The position numbers were made by a program, and so were the translations under genes. Below are positions 43,225 to 52,225 of a stretch of 64,000 nucleotides of DNA, piece by piece (positions within the stretch are counted from its first letter, which is position 1; every line of letters starts with the position of its first letter). The notes beneath the pieces are model-generated. The model searched no databases and was not told where the DNA came from. It saw only the letters and a list, made by a program, of their open reading frames with translations. The stretch is taken from contig CAMYYD010000009.1 of the NCBI GenBank assembly GCA_947303395.1, positions 1-64,000 on the forward strand. The letters are read 5' to 3'. The stretch is from an uncultured Bacteroidales bacterium. GTDB taxonomy: Bacteria; Bacteroidota; Bacteroidia; Bacteroidales; F082.

Positions 43225-43578
43225 TCATTTCATTATTAAAAAACAACCTGCGACCACAAGTATGAGACCAATCCAGCGTGAAAATGGCACAGCTTCGCCG
43301 AAAACGAGCCACGCTGCAATCATTCCAAACACAAACGAGAGACTGGTGAGGGGATAGGCTTGACTGAACGGGAATTTTTTGAGGATGTAGAGCCATAAGA
43401 CCGTTGCTGCGCCGAAAGTGATGCCACATGCGAGCAACCACCAGTCGACCAAAACGACCTTAAAATATGCCCAAGTCCACTCGAATTTCGGAAGTTTCTC
43501 CATCGCGAGCTTCAGAAAAACCTGACCTCCTGCGAGGAAAAACGTCTGCAACGATACAAGTCCTATCAATCTCCACAT
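43225..43578 (-). CDS. Small four-helix SMR/EamA-type membrane protein
   Basis: A 117-residue protein with four hydrophobic segments (residues about 4-22, 38-66, 72-95, 98-116). The first helix LQTFFLAGGQVFLKLAM and third PLTSLSFVFGMIAAWLVFGE are typical of the small multidrug resistance and ArnE/ArnF flippase fold. It carries a helix-embedded acidic Glu before the last helix. In this setting it may flip or export an amphipathic intermediate, most likely as a dimer. It is 2 bp from the upstream KS gene and 1 bp from the LolA-like gene. Confidence 0.7.
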   Translation of the reverse strand: MWRLIGLVSLQTFFLAGGQVFLKLAMEKLPKFEWTWAYFKVVLVDWWLLACGITFGAATVLWLYILKKFPFSQAYPLTSLSFVFGMIAAWLVFGEAVPFSRWIGLILVVAGCFLIMK

Positions 43579-43580
43579 AA

Positions 43581-45815
43581 TTATGCCTCCAATAACGTTA
43601 ATGAATAATTATTACTATCAGAATGATTGAAAATCAAAATGTTAGATGGCTTATCGTCTGTGATATCATTAGGATTTGCAAACAGATGAGCCGGTATCTT
43701 TCCTGACTTTAGACATTGTGCGGCCACATAAAATCCTAGTCCCGACGCGGTGAAGCTTTCGCCAAATAAATGCTTGTATTTCAGTAACTTAGCATTGCCA
43801 AACAATTCTTTAGTCTCTGCCAGATAAGCCTCGTCGCTCTTATTATTTCCACTGATTCCGGTCATTATGAAATCTGCCTTGAATTCTGTTGCCACAGTCT
43901 TCAGTTTGTCCATTGTCGGCTTGTGTAACATCTTGAAATTCACCAATTTGCAAAGATAGTCATCACTCTTTGTGCCTAAAACTACCGACACTGCTGCCTC
44001 GCCGCACATCTCGTCGTCGTGTCCCATCATGCCGCCTTTTTTCAAGATGTTGTAAAACGTCGGGGTCATCTCATCGTGACCGCCAACGAGGGCTGAGTTT
44101 ATCTTACCAAGGCGCATCTGTAAAACCGCGTCCTGCAAGGCGCTGTCAAACGAGATGCTTTTGTGCGCGTATGTCACGTTGTAGCCGTGATTTTTCGTCT
44201 GAATTGCCACCAACGAGCTGATAGTGTTGTGTGTCGACTGCATGAAATAGGTCGGACTGAGCATCTGTTCGCCGTCTTTCGAGAGCGCATTGAGGAAAAA
44301 CTCAGTGTTTTCAATGCATCCGTAGCCTGTTCCGGTGATGATGGCGTCAACTGTCTCCAATCCTGACGCTTTGATGGCTTCTTTCGAAGTCGCGATGGCT
44401 CGTTTCAGAATCTTACCCATCCTTCGAGCCTCGATAGGAGAGATGTAATCTTTGTAACTCGGGTCGATGGAGCGGTTGAAAGATTCTTGATACACAATAG
44501 GTTGCGACATCCAGTCTTCGCTTAATGGCTGCTGCACCGAGATTTGTTTCGCTGAAAGCACGTATAATGGCCCTTCGACAGGCTCAGGGAACTCACTGAC
44601 ATGCAAGTCGGTCACAGAGCTCGTCGAAGTGTTCGATATTAACAATGACGAGTCGTTGCCGCCGAAGCCGAAAGCGTTGCACAAAACATGCTTCAGCTCC
44701 TTCTTAACTGATTGATGCACAGGCACTATGCCGTCGTCCATCGGCTGCGACCAGTTCAAATTGACTGGCAAAAAACCATTTTGCAATGCCAATATGCAGA
44801 ACACGGCTTCTATTGATCCTGAAGCACTTGTGGTATGTCCGGTAAACTGTTTCGTCGACGACATTGGAGGCACGTTTTCTCCGAAAAGTCTCTTCACAGC
44901 ATAACTTTCGCTCAAGTCGTTGTTTGGCGTTCCAGTGCCGTGTGCGTTGATGTAATCTATCCTATCTGGTTGAATGTCAGCGAGTTTCAACGCTTCTTTC
45001 ATCGCTCTGAAGGCTCCCTCGCCATCAGGTGACGATGCCGTCTGATGGAAAGCGTCGCAGGCATTGCCGTAGCCTGAAAGTATGGCTTGAGCTTTCACTC
45101 CGCGCTTTTTCGCGCTTTCTTCCGATTCTAAAACGAGGTAAGCCGCGCCTTCGCCGAGGTTCAAGCCAGCGCGTGTGGCGTCAAACGGACGGCACCACTG
45201 CGTGTCCAAAATCATCAGCGAGTTGAATCCGTTGAGATGGAACTTGGTGATGCATTCGCTTCCTCCCACGACAACGATGTCAGCTTCACCATTGCGTATC
45301 ATGTTGGCTCCCAATATTATAGCGTTGGCTGCCGACGAACATGCTGTCGATAACGTGGTCACAAAAGCGAATTTCCCGAAGTGCTCGGCGGTCATCTCTG
45401 AACAACTTCCGCAGTCGTGAACGGCGATGTATTCCTTGTGATTTTCGTTGTTGACGTAGTCGAGGTAAAACTGCTCGCTCATGTCCATGCCGCCGACCGT
45501 CGTTCCTGAGATGAAACCGATGTTAGGAATCATCTCCGCGGTGATTTTCGCTTCCTTGAGTGCCTCGTCGAGGGCTATCATGCCCATCAAAGCGGTGCGT
45601 GTGGCGATTGCATTATCGCTGATATTCATCAACTTACGCATCTCATCGTCGCTCATCTTGACCTCGCCAACAGGAAACTCTTTATGCTCCGTCTTGAGGT
45701 AGACAAGCGGTCCCACACCGGTGCGGTTGTTAAGCAAAGCGTCTAAAGTTTGAGCCTTGCCACATCCGATCGCCGAAACGACGCCAGAACCCGTTATCAA
45801 AATCGGTTTCGTCAT
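43581..45815 (-). CDS. Ketosynthase fused to a chain-length-factor-like half
   Basis: A 744-residue protein with two thiolase-fold halves. N-terminal KS (1-394): Cys159 in STACSSAANA, His292 in NAHGTGTPNND and His327 in TKQFTGHTTSASG; a complete active site. C-terminal half (about 418-744) resembles a KS but has Ser553 in place of the Cys (YAHKSISFDSAL), like a chain-length factor. In the known aryl polyene system KS and CLF are two proteins (ApeO:ApeC) that form a heterodimer; here they appear to be one chain. The linker between halves contains a repeat-encoded EFPEPVEGPL peptide (409-417). The protein would extend ACP-bound chains with malonyl units. Confidence 0.85.
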   Translation of the reverse strand: MTKPILITGSGVVSAIGCGKAQTLDALLNNRTGVGPLVYLKTEHKEFPVGEVKMSDDEMRKLMNISDNAIATRTALMGMIALDEALKEAKITAEMIPNIGFISGTTVGGMDMSEQFYLDYVNNENHKEYIAVHDCGSCSEMTAEHFGKFAFVTTLSTACSSAANAIILGANMIRNGEADIVVVGGSECITKFHLNGFNSLMILDTQWCRPFDATRAGLNLGEGAAYLVLESEESAKKRGVKAQAILSGYGNACDAFHQTASSPDGEGAFRAMKEALKLADIQPDRIDYINAHGTGTPNNDLSESYAVKRLFGENVPPMSSTKQFTGHTTSASGSIEAVFCILALQNGFLPVNLNWSQPMDDGIVPVHQSVKKELKHVLCNAFGFGGNDSSLLISNTSTSSVTDLHVSEFPEPVEGPLYVLSAKQISVQQPLSEDWMSQPIVYQESFNRSIDPSYKDYISPIEARRMGKILKRAIATSKEAIKASGLETVDAIITGTGYGCIENTEFFLNALSKDGEQMLSPTYFMQSTHNTISSLVAIQTKNHGYNVTYAHKSISFDSALQDAVLQMRLGKINSALVGGHDEMTPTFYNILKKGGMMGHDDEMCGEAAVSVVLGTKSDDYLCKLVNFKMLHKPTMDKLKTVATEFKADFIMTGISGNNKSDEAYLAETKELFGNAKLLKYKHLFGESFTASGLGFYVAAQCLKSGKIPAHLFANPNDITDDKPSNILIFNHSDSNNYSLTLLEA
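44569..44590. repeat. CCCTGAGCCTGTCGAAGGGC repeat inside the KS fusion gene
   Basis: 22 bp identical to 39614-39635 but reversed. Encodes PEPVEGP in the linker between the KS and CLF-like halves. Confidence 0.75.
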
Positions 45816-46073
45816 TTATTTTGTTCTGTTTTTCGCAATAAAATCTGCCATCACAGCGACCGACTTGAAAATCTCTTTGCCTTGTGTCGGGTCTTTCAAC
45901 TTGATACCGTAATTTTTCTCCATCATCACGATAAGTTCAAGAGCGTCAATGCTGTCGAGACCGAGACCTTCGCCAAATAATGATGCGTTCTCGTCGATGT
46001 CTTCCGGTTTCATGTCTTCAAGGTTCAAAGCCTCGATAATCTGCTGTTTCAGTGTGTAAATCAATTCGTCCAT
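45816..46073 (-). CDS. Acyl carrier protein 1
   Basis: An 85-residue ACP; phosphopantetheine is expected on Ser41 in GLDSIDALEL. Acidic four-helix sequence of normal length. It directly precedes the KS fusion gene, so it is likely the carrier for that enzyme. The cluster has a second ACP at 49055. Needs a PPTase encoded elsewhere. Confidence 0.92.
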   Translation of the reverse strand: MDELIYTLKQQIIEALNLEDMKPEDIDENASLFGEGLGLDSIDALELIVMMEKNYGIKLKDPTQGKEIFKSVAVMADFIAKNRTK

Positions 46074-46093
46074 AATTGTATTTTAGTTTAAAT

Positions 46094-46645
46094 TTATTTT
46101 TCCATTAAAAATATTTTCGCTTCAAAATGTTCCTCGTCTTCGCAATCGACCCAACCGCCGATAATGCTTGTAGTTATTGGATCTTGGAATGCTAGTCTGA
46201 GATTTTTTTCTATGATTTTTTCGTCGTAATTTTCAATCACGATGAACGATGTCTCGCCGAAATACTTGTTTCTGATGGCGATTTCGCCTGTCACGATGTT
46301 CGGCAAAGTATAAACGAACGCCGCCGGGCTAGGGAAGAAGTTGTCAGGATTTTGTATCGTCGACTGATAGTGTGTGTCGGCCTGCAACGAGGCGTTTCTG
46401 TTGAACAGGATGACGGCACGGTCTTCGCGAGGCTCAAAATCTCTGTTTCCTTCAATATTTAAAAGGAGTTCCGAAGCTATGAATCCTAATTTGCTCAAAG
46501 TATCCATTTTGAAAAACTTCGGATAATCTCCTATATATTTGCGATAAAGGTCGGTGAGCATTGTCGAACCGCTCTCATTGTGTTCTAATGGATTACCATC
46601 AACAAGCACGTGCTCAGGAGTGATTATGACGCTATGTTTCATCAT
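46094..46645 (-). CDS. Short ketoacyl-synthase-like protein, no active site
   Basis: A 183-residue protein of the thiolase-like fold, with features also found in the CLF-like half: VILFNRNASLQADTHYQ, FFPSPAAFVYTLPNIVTGEIAIRNKYFGETSF. No catalytic Cys-His-His set is present, and it is about half the length of a KS. Such short ketoacyl-synthase N-terminal-like proteins recur in Bacteroidetes aryl polyene clusters. It may act as a partner subunit for a KS. It overlaps the next KS gene by 4 bp. Confidence 0.7.
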   Translation of the reverse strand: MMKHSVIITPEHVLVDGNPLEHNESGSTMLTDLYRKYIGDYPKFFKMDTLSKLGFIASELLLNIEGNRDFEPREDRAVILFNRNASLQADTHYQSTIQNPDNFFPSPAAFVYTLPNIVTGEIAIRNKYFGETSFIVIENYDEKIIEKNLRLAFQDPITTSIIGGWVDCEDEEHFEAKIFLMEK

Positions 46646-47760
46646 TTGAGACCTCCTTTCTCCATGAGAAGTGCCGCATTGCAGCCTCCAAATCCTGATA
46701 AAAGCTTGATGAAAGCGCGTTTTTCGGTTGCTCTGTTTTGATTTGAAATGTCAAGCGGATGTGTCACACCTAATGTATCGAAACCTCTGGTACCCAATAT
46801 GTTATGATCATCGACGGCTTGCATCGAGATGATGGTTTCGAGCACACCCGCAGCTCCCATTGTGTGACCGTAATATCCTTTCAGTGAGTTGACGGGAACG
46901 CCAGCCAAACCTGCTCTTTCGATGGCTATCGACTCCATCTCGTCGTTGTATAAAGTCGCAGTTCCATGTGCATTGATAAGCGCCAGTTTCTCAGGTTTTA
47001 GGTCGCCTAATGCAACCCTCAAAGCCCTAAAACTGCCTTCTCCAACGCGTGACGGTCCCGAAATGTGGTTGGCATCGTTTCTTATCGAACCTCGACACGC
47101 AACCCATTCATTTTCACTGACTTCATCTTTCTTTGTGTAAATAATAGTCGCAGCGGCATCGCCTAAATTTAATCCACAACGATTTGCGTCGAAAGGCTTG
47201 CATTCTTCAGGCGACAATGCCTTAAACGATTGAAAACCAGACACTATGAACGCCGACTGCACATCAACGCCGCAAACGACGACGTAGTCATATTCGCCGT
47301 TTTCAAGATATCTCATCGCTTCAATCTGTGCGCAAACGCCTGAAATACAAGCATTTGAAACCACGATAGGCTCGTTAGGATTACCAAAGTGCTTTGTAAC
47401 CTCTCTTGCCATCATTCCGAGGCGAACTCGTTCTTGTGGAAAGCCGTTTTCACGCTTGTCGAGCAAGAAAACATTGCCTTTGGTCGTAGAAATGATGAAT
47501 AGCACCTTCGACGACTTGACATCAATATCCGTATTCTCTAAAGCCTTTGATATTGAAGTAATTACAATCTGTTCGTCGATTGTATATCTATCGTCTGTGA
47601 ACGCGTTTCTGTCAAGCAACGATGCCACGAAAGGCTCTGGCAGACTCCACAGTCCGTTGTATTTCCTCAACGCCGACTTGCCCGACTTCACCGCAGCGTA
47701 GTTTTCCGCAGTGGTGCTGCCGAGTGGCGAGATGATGTTATGTGCTACACAGACTATCAT
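46642..47760 (-). CDS. Beta-ketoacyl-ACP synthase II-like
   Basis: A 372-residue KS with a full active site: Cys138 in SNACISGVCA, His265 in NAHGTATLYND and His299 in KGYYGHTMGAAG. It is shorter than FabF (about 410). It sits between the short KS-like protein and a dehydratase-like gene, and is probably one of the elongating or priming enzymes of the polyene PKS. Confidence 0.88.
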   Translation of the reverse strand: MIVCVAHNIISPLGSTTAENYAAVKSGKSALRKYNGLWSLPEPFVASLLDRNAFTDDRYTIDEQIVITSISKALENTDIDVKSSKVLFIISTTKGNVFLLDKRENGFPQERVRLGMMAREVTKHFGNPNEPIVVSNACISGVCAQIEAMRYLENGEYDYVVVCGVDVQSAFIVSGFQSFKALSPEECKPFDANRCGLNLGDAAATIIYTKKDEVSENEWVACRGSIRNDANHISGPSRVGEGSFRALRVALGDLKPEKLALINAHGTATLYNDEMESIAIERAGLAGVPVNSLKGYYGHTMGAAGVLETIISMQAVDDHNILGTRGFDTLGVTHPLDISNQNRATEKRAFIKLLSGFGGCNAALLMEKGGLK

Positions 47761-47762
47761 TG

Positions 47763-48200
47763 CTAATCCTTTGATTCTTTGTCGGTTAACGCTATTTTCA
47801 TGCTGGCGCGGACGATTTCTTCGTCGCCGATTCTTACAACTGCCTCTACCAACGTCATTAGCATGACTTCGCTAATCAATTCTATTGTTGTCACGAGTCT
47901 TTCACCAACTTTAGGCGTCCTCAAAATGTTGAGGTTGCTAATCGCCCCGATGACTCCGATTTTCACCGTGCCGCCTTTGCATAAGTTGATATAACCTATC
48001 CTCGCAGCGCACGACTGTGCAATGTTTTCTACCAATCCTGACGATGTAAGTCGTTCATCCTCAACGAAAATATTATCTTCACGAATGGTCAACTCGGTTA
48101 CGGCAAACACCTCGTCGCAAGACACCAACCTGTCGATCATCACGAAAGGCGGGCGCTGCGGCAAAAGCTCATTTAGCGTTATTTCCTCGATTTTTTTCAT
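47763..48200 (-). CDS. Hotdog dehydratase half (ApeP-type)
   Basis: A 145-residue hotdog protein. The ATG at 48200 overlaps the upstream stop codon as ATGA; a TTG would add three residues. It keeps a Glu in SSGLVENIAQSCAARIGYI at the position of the FabZ acid, but the usual His 14 residues earlier is absent. It complements the protein at 42262, which has the His but not the acid. Probably the second subunit of a dehydratase heterodimer, as known for ApeI:ApeP. Confidence 0.8.
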   Translation of the reverse strand: MKKIEEITLNELLPQRPPFVMIDRLVSCDEVFAVTELTIREDNIFVEDERLTSSGLVENIAQSCAARIGYINLCKGGTVKIGVIGAISNLNILRTPKVGERLVTTIELISEVMLMTLVEAVVRIGDEEIVRASMKIALTDKESKD

Positions 48201-49051
48201 TGTTCCCAAAAATCAAAATAGTTGAACCATTGTGTTGGGTATTTTCTTACGATTTCTTCGAGATTATTGGCAAAATCCTGTGCATTCCTAATTCCGCGGA
48301 CGTAGGCGTGATAAGTTTTGTAACTTTCCTTCATCACGAAGACTGCCAGCATCGATACGTTTTTCTTGGATGCTAATGCGAATGCTCCCATCGGGAATCT
48401 TGCTTTCTCACCGAAAAACTGACATTCAACAGCTTTCTGCGAGCCGAAGATTCTGTCAGCAGGCATGCTCACAATCTCGCCGTTGTCGATGGCGTTGTTC
48501 AGCAAAAACAGATGCGACATGTCTTCTTTCACCGGAATCATGCTCATGTTGTTTTGCGACAGCATCCTCTGACGGTTTTCCATCACTGTGGCAGTCTCGC
48601 CTGCATACACTAAAGCGTTGAATCTCTTTGATTTAGGTTTTAATGAATACCCCGCAATCTCGTAATTTCCAACATGACTGCTCAAGTTTACAAAACCTTC
48701 AGGATGCGTCTCCAACTCATCCATAAGCTCTTGACCTTCAGTGATGAAGTGATATTTTTTGCCTGCATAAACGCCGAAACGGTCTAAAATGATCTGACCG
48801 AAACGGAAATGGTTGGCATAGACCTTCCAAAATGATTTCCATCGTCCAAATTGTATCCTTTCTCGGAAGAAACGATACATCGCTTTATAGCCTTTTCTAT
48901 TGAAAATCATATAGAAAGGCACAACTAACGCCATCACTCCGTATGGTAGCCACAATGGAACCACGCGGAACATGGCGATGAGCGATCGCTGCATCCAAGG
49001 CTGTCCGTCAGTCTTGCCCGACCATTCGTTATGTTGCAGAGCGTCGGCCAT
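48197..49051 (-). CDS. LpxL-like lipid A acyltransferase family protein
   Basis: A 284-residue membrane-associated acyltransferase with one N-terminal hydrophobic stretch (LPYGVMALVVPFYMIF). The catalytic HX4E motif is His126 and Glu131 in SSHVGNYEIAG; block II is ATVMENRQRML and PADR follows. The family transfers acyl chains from ACP to lipid A. In aryl polyene clusters a member is thought to put the polyene chain on a lipid. It lies between the methyltransferase/ACP pair and a hotdog gene. Confidence 0.87.
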   Translation of the reverse strand: MADALQHNEWSGKTDGQPWMQRSLIAMFRVVPLWLPYGVMALVVPFYMIFNRKGYKAMYRFFRERIQFGRWKSFWKVYANHFRFGQIILDRFGVYAGKKYHFITEGQELMDELETHPEGFVNLSSHVGNYEIAGYSLKPKSKRFNALVYAGETATVMENRQRMLSQNNMSMIPVKEDMSHLFLLNNAIDNGEIVSMPADRIFGSQKAVECQFFGEKARFPMGAFALASKKNVSMLAVFVMKESYKTYHAYVRGIRNAQDFANNLEEIVRKYPTQWFNYFDFWEQ

Positions 49052-49054
49052 CCG

Positions 49055-49297
49055 TTAGGCTGTCTTCTTCTCGATATAATCGCAGAACTGACTGAATGTC
49101 TTGACGTTAGCCATCTCTTCGGTCTTAATCTTGAAACCGAATTTGCGCTCGACGATGACCACGATGTCAACGAAATCGAGACTGTCGATGCCGATGTCTT
49201 CCTTCAGACGTGCCTCCGGCTTAATCTTTTCCTCGTCAAGTTCAAGATCCTCAATCATGAACTCCTTAACTTTTGCTTCAATTTCTTCTCTTTTCAT
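49055..49297 (-). CDS. Acyl carrier protein 2
   Basis: An 80-residue ACP; Ser39 in IDSLDFVDI is the phosphopantetheine site. Differs clearly from the ACP at 45816 (GLDSIDALEL). Two ACPs are usual for aryl polyene PKS, one possibly for the aryl starter. Confidence 0.92.
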   Translation of the reverse strand: MKREEIEAKVKEFMIEDLELDEEKIKPEARLKEDIGIDSLDFVDIVVIVERKFGFKIKTEEMANVKTFSQFCDYIEKKTA

Positions 49298-49316
49298 ATC
49301 AAAAAACTTAATACTT

Positions 49317-50417
49317 TCAACTATTAACTTTACAAACCATTATTGAATGTCCATGTCCCAATCCGTCGTATATTGTCTCGACCTCCAATCCTGCTTTCTT
49401 CACCAATCTTTCCATATCGTCAGAATGGTACATCTTGCTGTTTCCATTAGCCAAAGCTGTGAAATACAACGATGTCATCGTTAGCGCGAATGCTGCGGCA
49501 GGGTAGTTCTGGCGGTCCCAGAATGTCTCCATGATGCACAAACGGCTGTCCTTATCCATGATTTTTGCCGCTCTTGAAACGATGCTCAGAATCTCGTCCT
49601 CGCCGAAACAGTCAAGGAACTGGCTCATCCAGATGATATCGTAATGCTTGTTTGTCGGGAACTGCTGGGCATTGTCAAGCAAATTAATTCCATAGCCGTC
49701 GATGCGCTCGAAGCCTTTTTTGCCTTTGGTGAAGTTTTTCATCATCTCGAGCTGCTGCGGCAGATCCATGATGGTGACGTTGACATTTTCGTCGAAATCG
49801 ACGCAACGAAGTGCCCAACGGCCTGTGTTCCCGCCCACATCGAGCAAGGTCTTCGGCTTATTGCTGAACACAATCTGCAATGCCTGATCAAATGAATGGT
49901 CGGAGTAGAAATGGTCGAAACCGAACCAGCTTTTTTGAACGTCAGCAGGCAGCTGTGATAAGCCTTCATAGATCGTCGGCCAGTCGCCGAAATGCTCCAA
50001 ACCTGCAGGTTTTCCTTCTTTCAGAGCCTCTTCAAGCTTGAACCATCCCTCGTAGTTGACATCATGGTTGAAGTCGATATTTACGCGGATGGCAGGGTCG
50101 GTGAGTAGGAAGAAACCGGTCTTCGACATGGAGAAACGGTCGGTGTCTTTGTCCAAAATCACCAATCCGATGCAGAGTGAGCCTTCCATCAAAACCTTAA
50201 CGGCGTAGTCAGAAAGTCCAGTCTTTGCTGCTATTTCAGCCATTGTCATGCCTTTTTCACAGTCGCGAAGCATGTCGAGGATGCCGAATTTAATCATCAA
50301 ACGGCCTACTTGAAAGATGATAGGACCAAAGGCGATGTAATAAGCCATCTCCTGGGCTTCACCAGCGCGTTTGTGCTCTTCCGTATATGCCTTCTCAAGG
50401 CCAGGAAACAATTTCAT
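49317..50417 (-). CDS. SAM-dependent methyltransferase
   Basis: A 366-residue class I methyltransferase of the plant-type O-methyltransferase fold: an N-terminal dimerisation winged-helix (FGILDMLRDCEKGMTMAEIAAKTGLSDYAVKVLMEG), then the SAM-binding motif LLDVGGNTGRWA (191-202) and IMDLPQQLEMM. It could methylate the aryl head of the pigment or a polyene carboxyl. Which atom is methylated cannot be told. The C-terminal His/Asp general-base region is not obvious. Confidence 0.87.
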   Translation of the reverse strand: MKLFPGLEKAYTEEHKRAGEAQEMAYYIAFGPIIFQVGRLMIKFGILDMLRDCEKGMTMAEIAAKTGLSDYAVKVLMEGSLCIGLVILDKDTDRFSMSKTGFFLLTDPAIRVNIDFNHDVNYEGWFKLEEALKEGKPAGLEHFGDWPTIYEGLSQLPADVQKSWFGFDHFYSDHSFDQALQIVFSNKPKTLLDVGGNTGRWALRCVDFDENVNVTIMDLPQQLEMMKNFTKGKKGFERIDGYGINLLDNAQQFPTNKHYDIIWMSQFLDCFGEDEILSIVSRAAKIMDKDSRLCIMETFWDRQNYPAAAFALTMTSLYFTALANGNSKMYHSDDMERLVKKAGLEVETIYDGLGHGHSIMVCKVNS

Positions 50418-50419
50418 TT

Positions 50420-51646
50420 TTAATGTATTTTCTTGATTATCAATGCACTATTCGTTCCACCAAAACCAAAAGAGTTGGAAAGGATAGTTTCTAATTCTTT
50501 GTTTGTCGTCTTGTTGATGATATTCAAGCCTTCCGAATATTCGTCAGGATGCTCGAAGTTGATGTTCGGGGCAATGAACTTGCCTTGCATCATGAGGATG
50601 CTGTAGACGATTTCGCTTGCACCTGCCATCCAGCACTCGTGTCCTGTCATCGATTTTGTTGATGAGATAGGGGTTTTTGTGGCTTGGAACAGTCGTTTTA
50701 ATGCTAATGCCTCGAACATATCGCCTTGCGGTGTCGAGGTGGCGTGAGCGTTCACGTAGTCGATGTCTTCGGCTGTCACACCAGCTTCGTTCATGGCGCG
50801 TGACATGGCGCGATAGCACCCGTCTTCGCTCGGTTGTGAGATGTGACTCTCGCCGTTCGACGAGAATCCGTAACCGCAGACTTCTGCCAGGATTGTTGCT
50901 CCGCGAGCGATTGCGTGGTCATAGTCCTCGAGTACTAATGCTGCTGCACCGCCACTTGGAACGAGCCCGTCACGGTCTTTGTCAAATGGGCGAGAGGCTT
51001 TTGTCGGCTCGTCTGTTCTTGTCGAGAACGCGCTGATGCCGTCGAAGCTGCCCATTGAGAGGTAGTTGGTCTCCTGAGCACCGCCGCAAAGCACCATGTC
51101 CTGCAAACCGTTGCGAATCAATAAAGCACCTAAACCTATTGAGTGTGAGCCACTTGCACAGGCGGCGCTGATAGTCATGTTTATCCCTTTGAGATGGAAG
51201 ATGGTCGAGAGGTTCATCGTCACGGTGGAGTTCATCGACTGGAAAATCGCCGACGAGCCAATCAAAGTGGTGTCTTTCTTTTCCAAAGCGATTTCATGTG
51301 ACTCGATGACGGCTTTTGCAGAAGAATCGTTGCCAAAGAGCACACCAATCTCGTTGTTTAACAGATATTCCTCAGTGATTTTTGCTTGCTCGAAAGCCTC
51401 CAACGTTGCCATGTAAGCGTATTCGCCTTCTTCAGCAAGGTACATGCGGAGCTTTCTGTCGAGTTTGCCTTTCAATTGTGGCTTCTCCACAATGCCTGTC
51501 AGAGGCGAACGATAGCCGTATTCGATGCGCTGCGGGTCGATGCCTATGCCCGACTTGCCTTCACGCAACGCCATGCTGACTTCTTCTTTATTTTTTCCCA
51601 GACATGACCAAATTCCCATGCCGGTGATGACTACTCTTCTTGCCAT
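50420..51646 (-). CDS. Beta-ketoacyl-ACP synthase II (FabF-like)
   Basis: A 408-residue KS, full length for the FabF family. Active site: Cys163 in SAACASGSHSIG, His301 in NAHATSTPQGD, Lys331 and His336 in STKSMTGHECWMAG. The closing FGFGGTNSALII is typical. Three intact KS active sites are now counted in the cluster (here, 46642, 43581). It could be the main chain-extension enzyme or the starter condensing enzyme. Confidence 0.92.
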   Translation of the reverse strand: MARRVVITGMGIWSCLGKNKEEVSMALREGKSGIGIDPQRIEYGYRSPLTGIVEKPQLKGKLDRKLRMYLAEEGEYAYMATLEAFEQAKITEEYLLNNEIGVLFGNDSSAKAVIESHEIALEKKDTTLIGSSAIFQSMNSTVTMNLSTIFHLKGINMTISAACASGSHSIGLGALLIRNGLQDMVLCGGAQETNYLSMGSFDGISAFSTRTDEPTKASRPFDKDRDGLVPSGGAAALVLEDYDHAIARGATILAEVCGYGFSSNGESHISQPSEDGCYRAMSRAMNEAGVTAEDIDYVNAHATSTPQGDMFEALALKRLFQATKTPISSTKSMTGHECWMAGASEIVYSILMMQGKFIAPNINFEHPDEYSEGLNIINKTTNKELETILSNSFGFGGTNSALIIKKIH

Positions 51647-51656
51647 AACTTAATAT

Positions 51657-52211
51657 TTACCACTCAATACCTAATCTGAATGCAATGCCGGAATTATTAT
51701 ATTTTATTTCATGATACTCATATTGTAACACTCCATTTTCATCATAATAATCTCTACCATATCCAGCGTAGATATTATCATAATAAGTTCCTGTTACCAT
51801 CAAATTTATCGCAAAATCACGTTTTGAAGCAAAACGCACGCCAACGGCAATATCGCCATATGGTTTTACATTGCTCGATACGAAAGATCCTAAACGCAAG
51901 CCTAAAACCGGACTCGTTGTTCTGTCGTTAAAGAAAACATACCTGAGATTGGCATATATCGGTATTAATGTTCTTTTGTTGTTTATATCGAGACTCAAGC
52001 CAATGCCGACATACATGTGTCCATTCATATAAAAACCATGTGTTGTCGAAAGATTGATGGTGTTATCGGTATTCTCGTTAAAAACGAAAGTGTTTCCATA
52101 TTCCAAAAATCCTTGATAACCGCTTGGAACGCGCACGTTGGTCTCCTGTTCCTGGGCGAAGGCACTCGCTGTCATTAACAGCACAATTGTTAATAGCAAT
52201 AGTTTTTTCAT
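51657..52211 (-). CDS. Small outer-membrane beta-barrel protein
   Basis: A 184-residue secreted protein with signal MKKLLLLTIVLLMTASAFAQ. It has alternating hydrophobic-polar strands (GFYMNGHMYVGIGLSLDI, LIPIYANLRYVFF, AVGVRFASKRDFAINLMVTGTYYD) and a C-terminal Trp (GIEW), the mark of a BAM substrate. An OmpX/porin-like barrel with about eight strands is likely. It sits inside the pigment operon, 11 bp from the KS gene, which suggests a role in placing the product in the outer membrane. Substrate unknown. Confidence 0.75.
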   Translation of the reverse strand: MKKLLLLTIVLLMTASAFAQEQETNVRVPSGYQGFLEYGNTFVFNENTDNTINLSTTHGFYMNGHMYVGIGLSLDINNKRTLIPIYANLRYVFFNDRTTSPVLGLRLGSFVSSNVKPYGDIAVGVRFASKRDFAINLMVTGTYYDNIYAGYGRDYYDENGVLQYEYHEIKYNNSGIAFRLGIEW

Positions 52212-52225
52212 AGTATTATTTTTTT

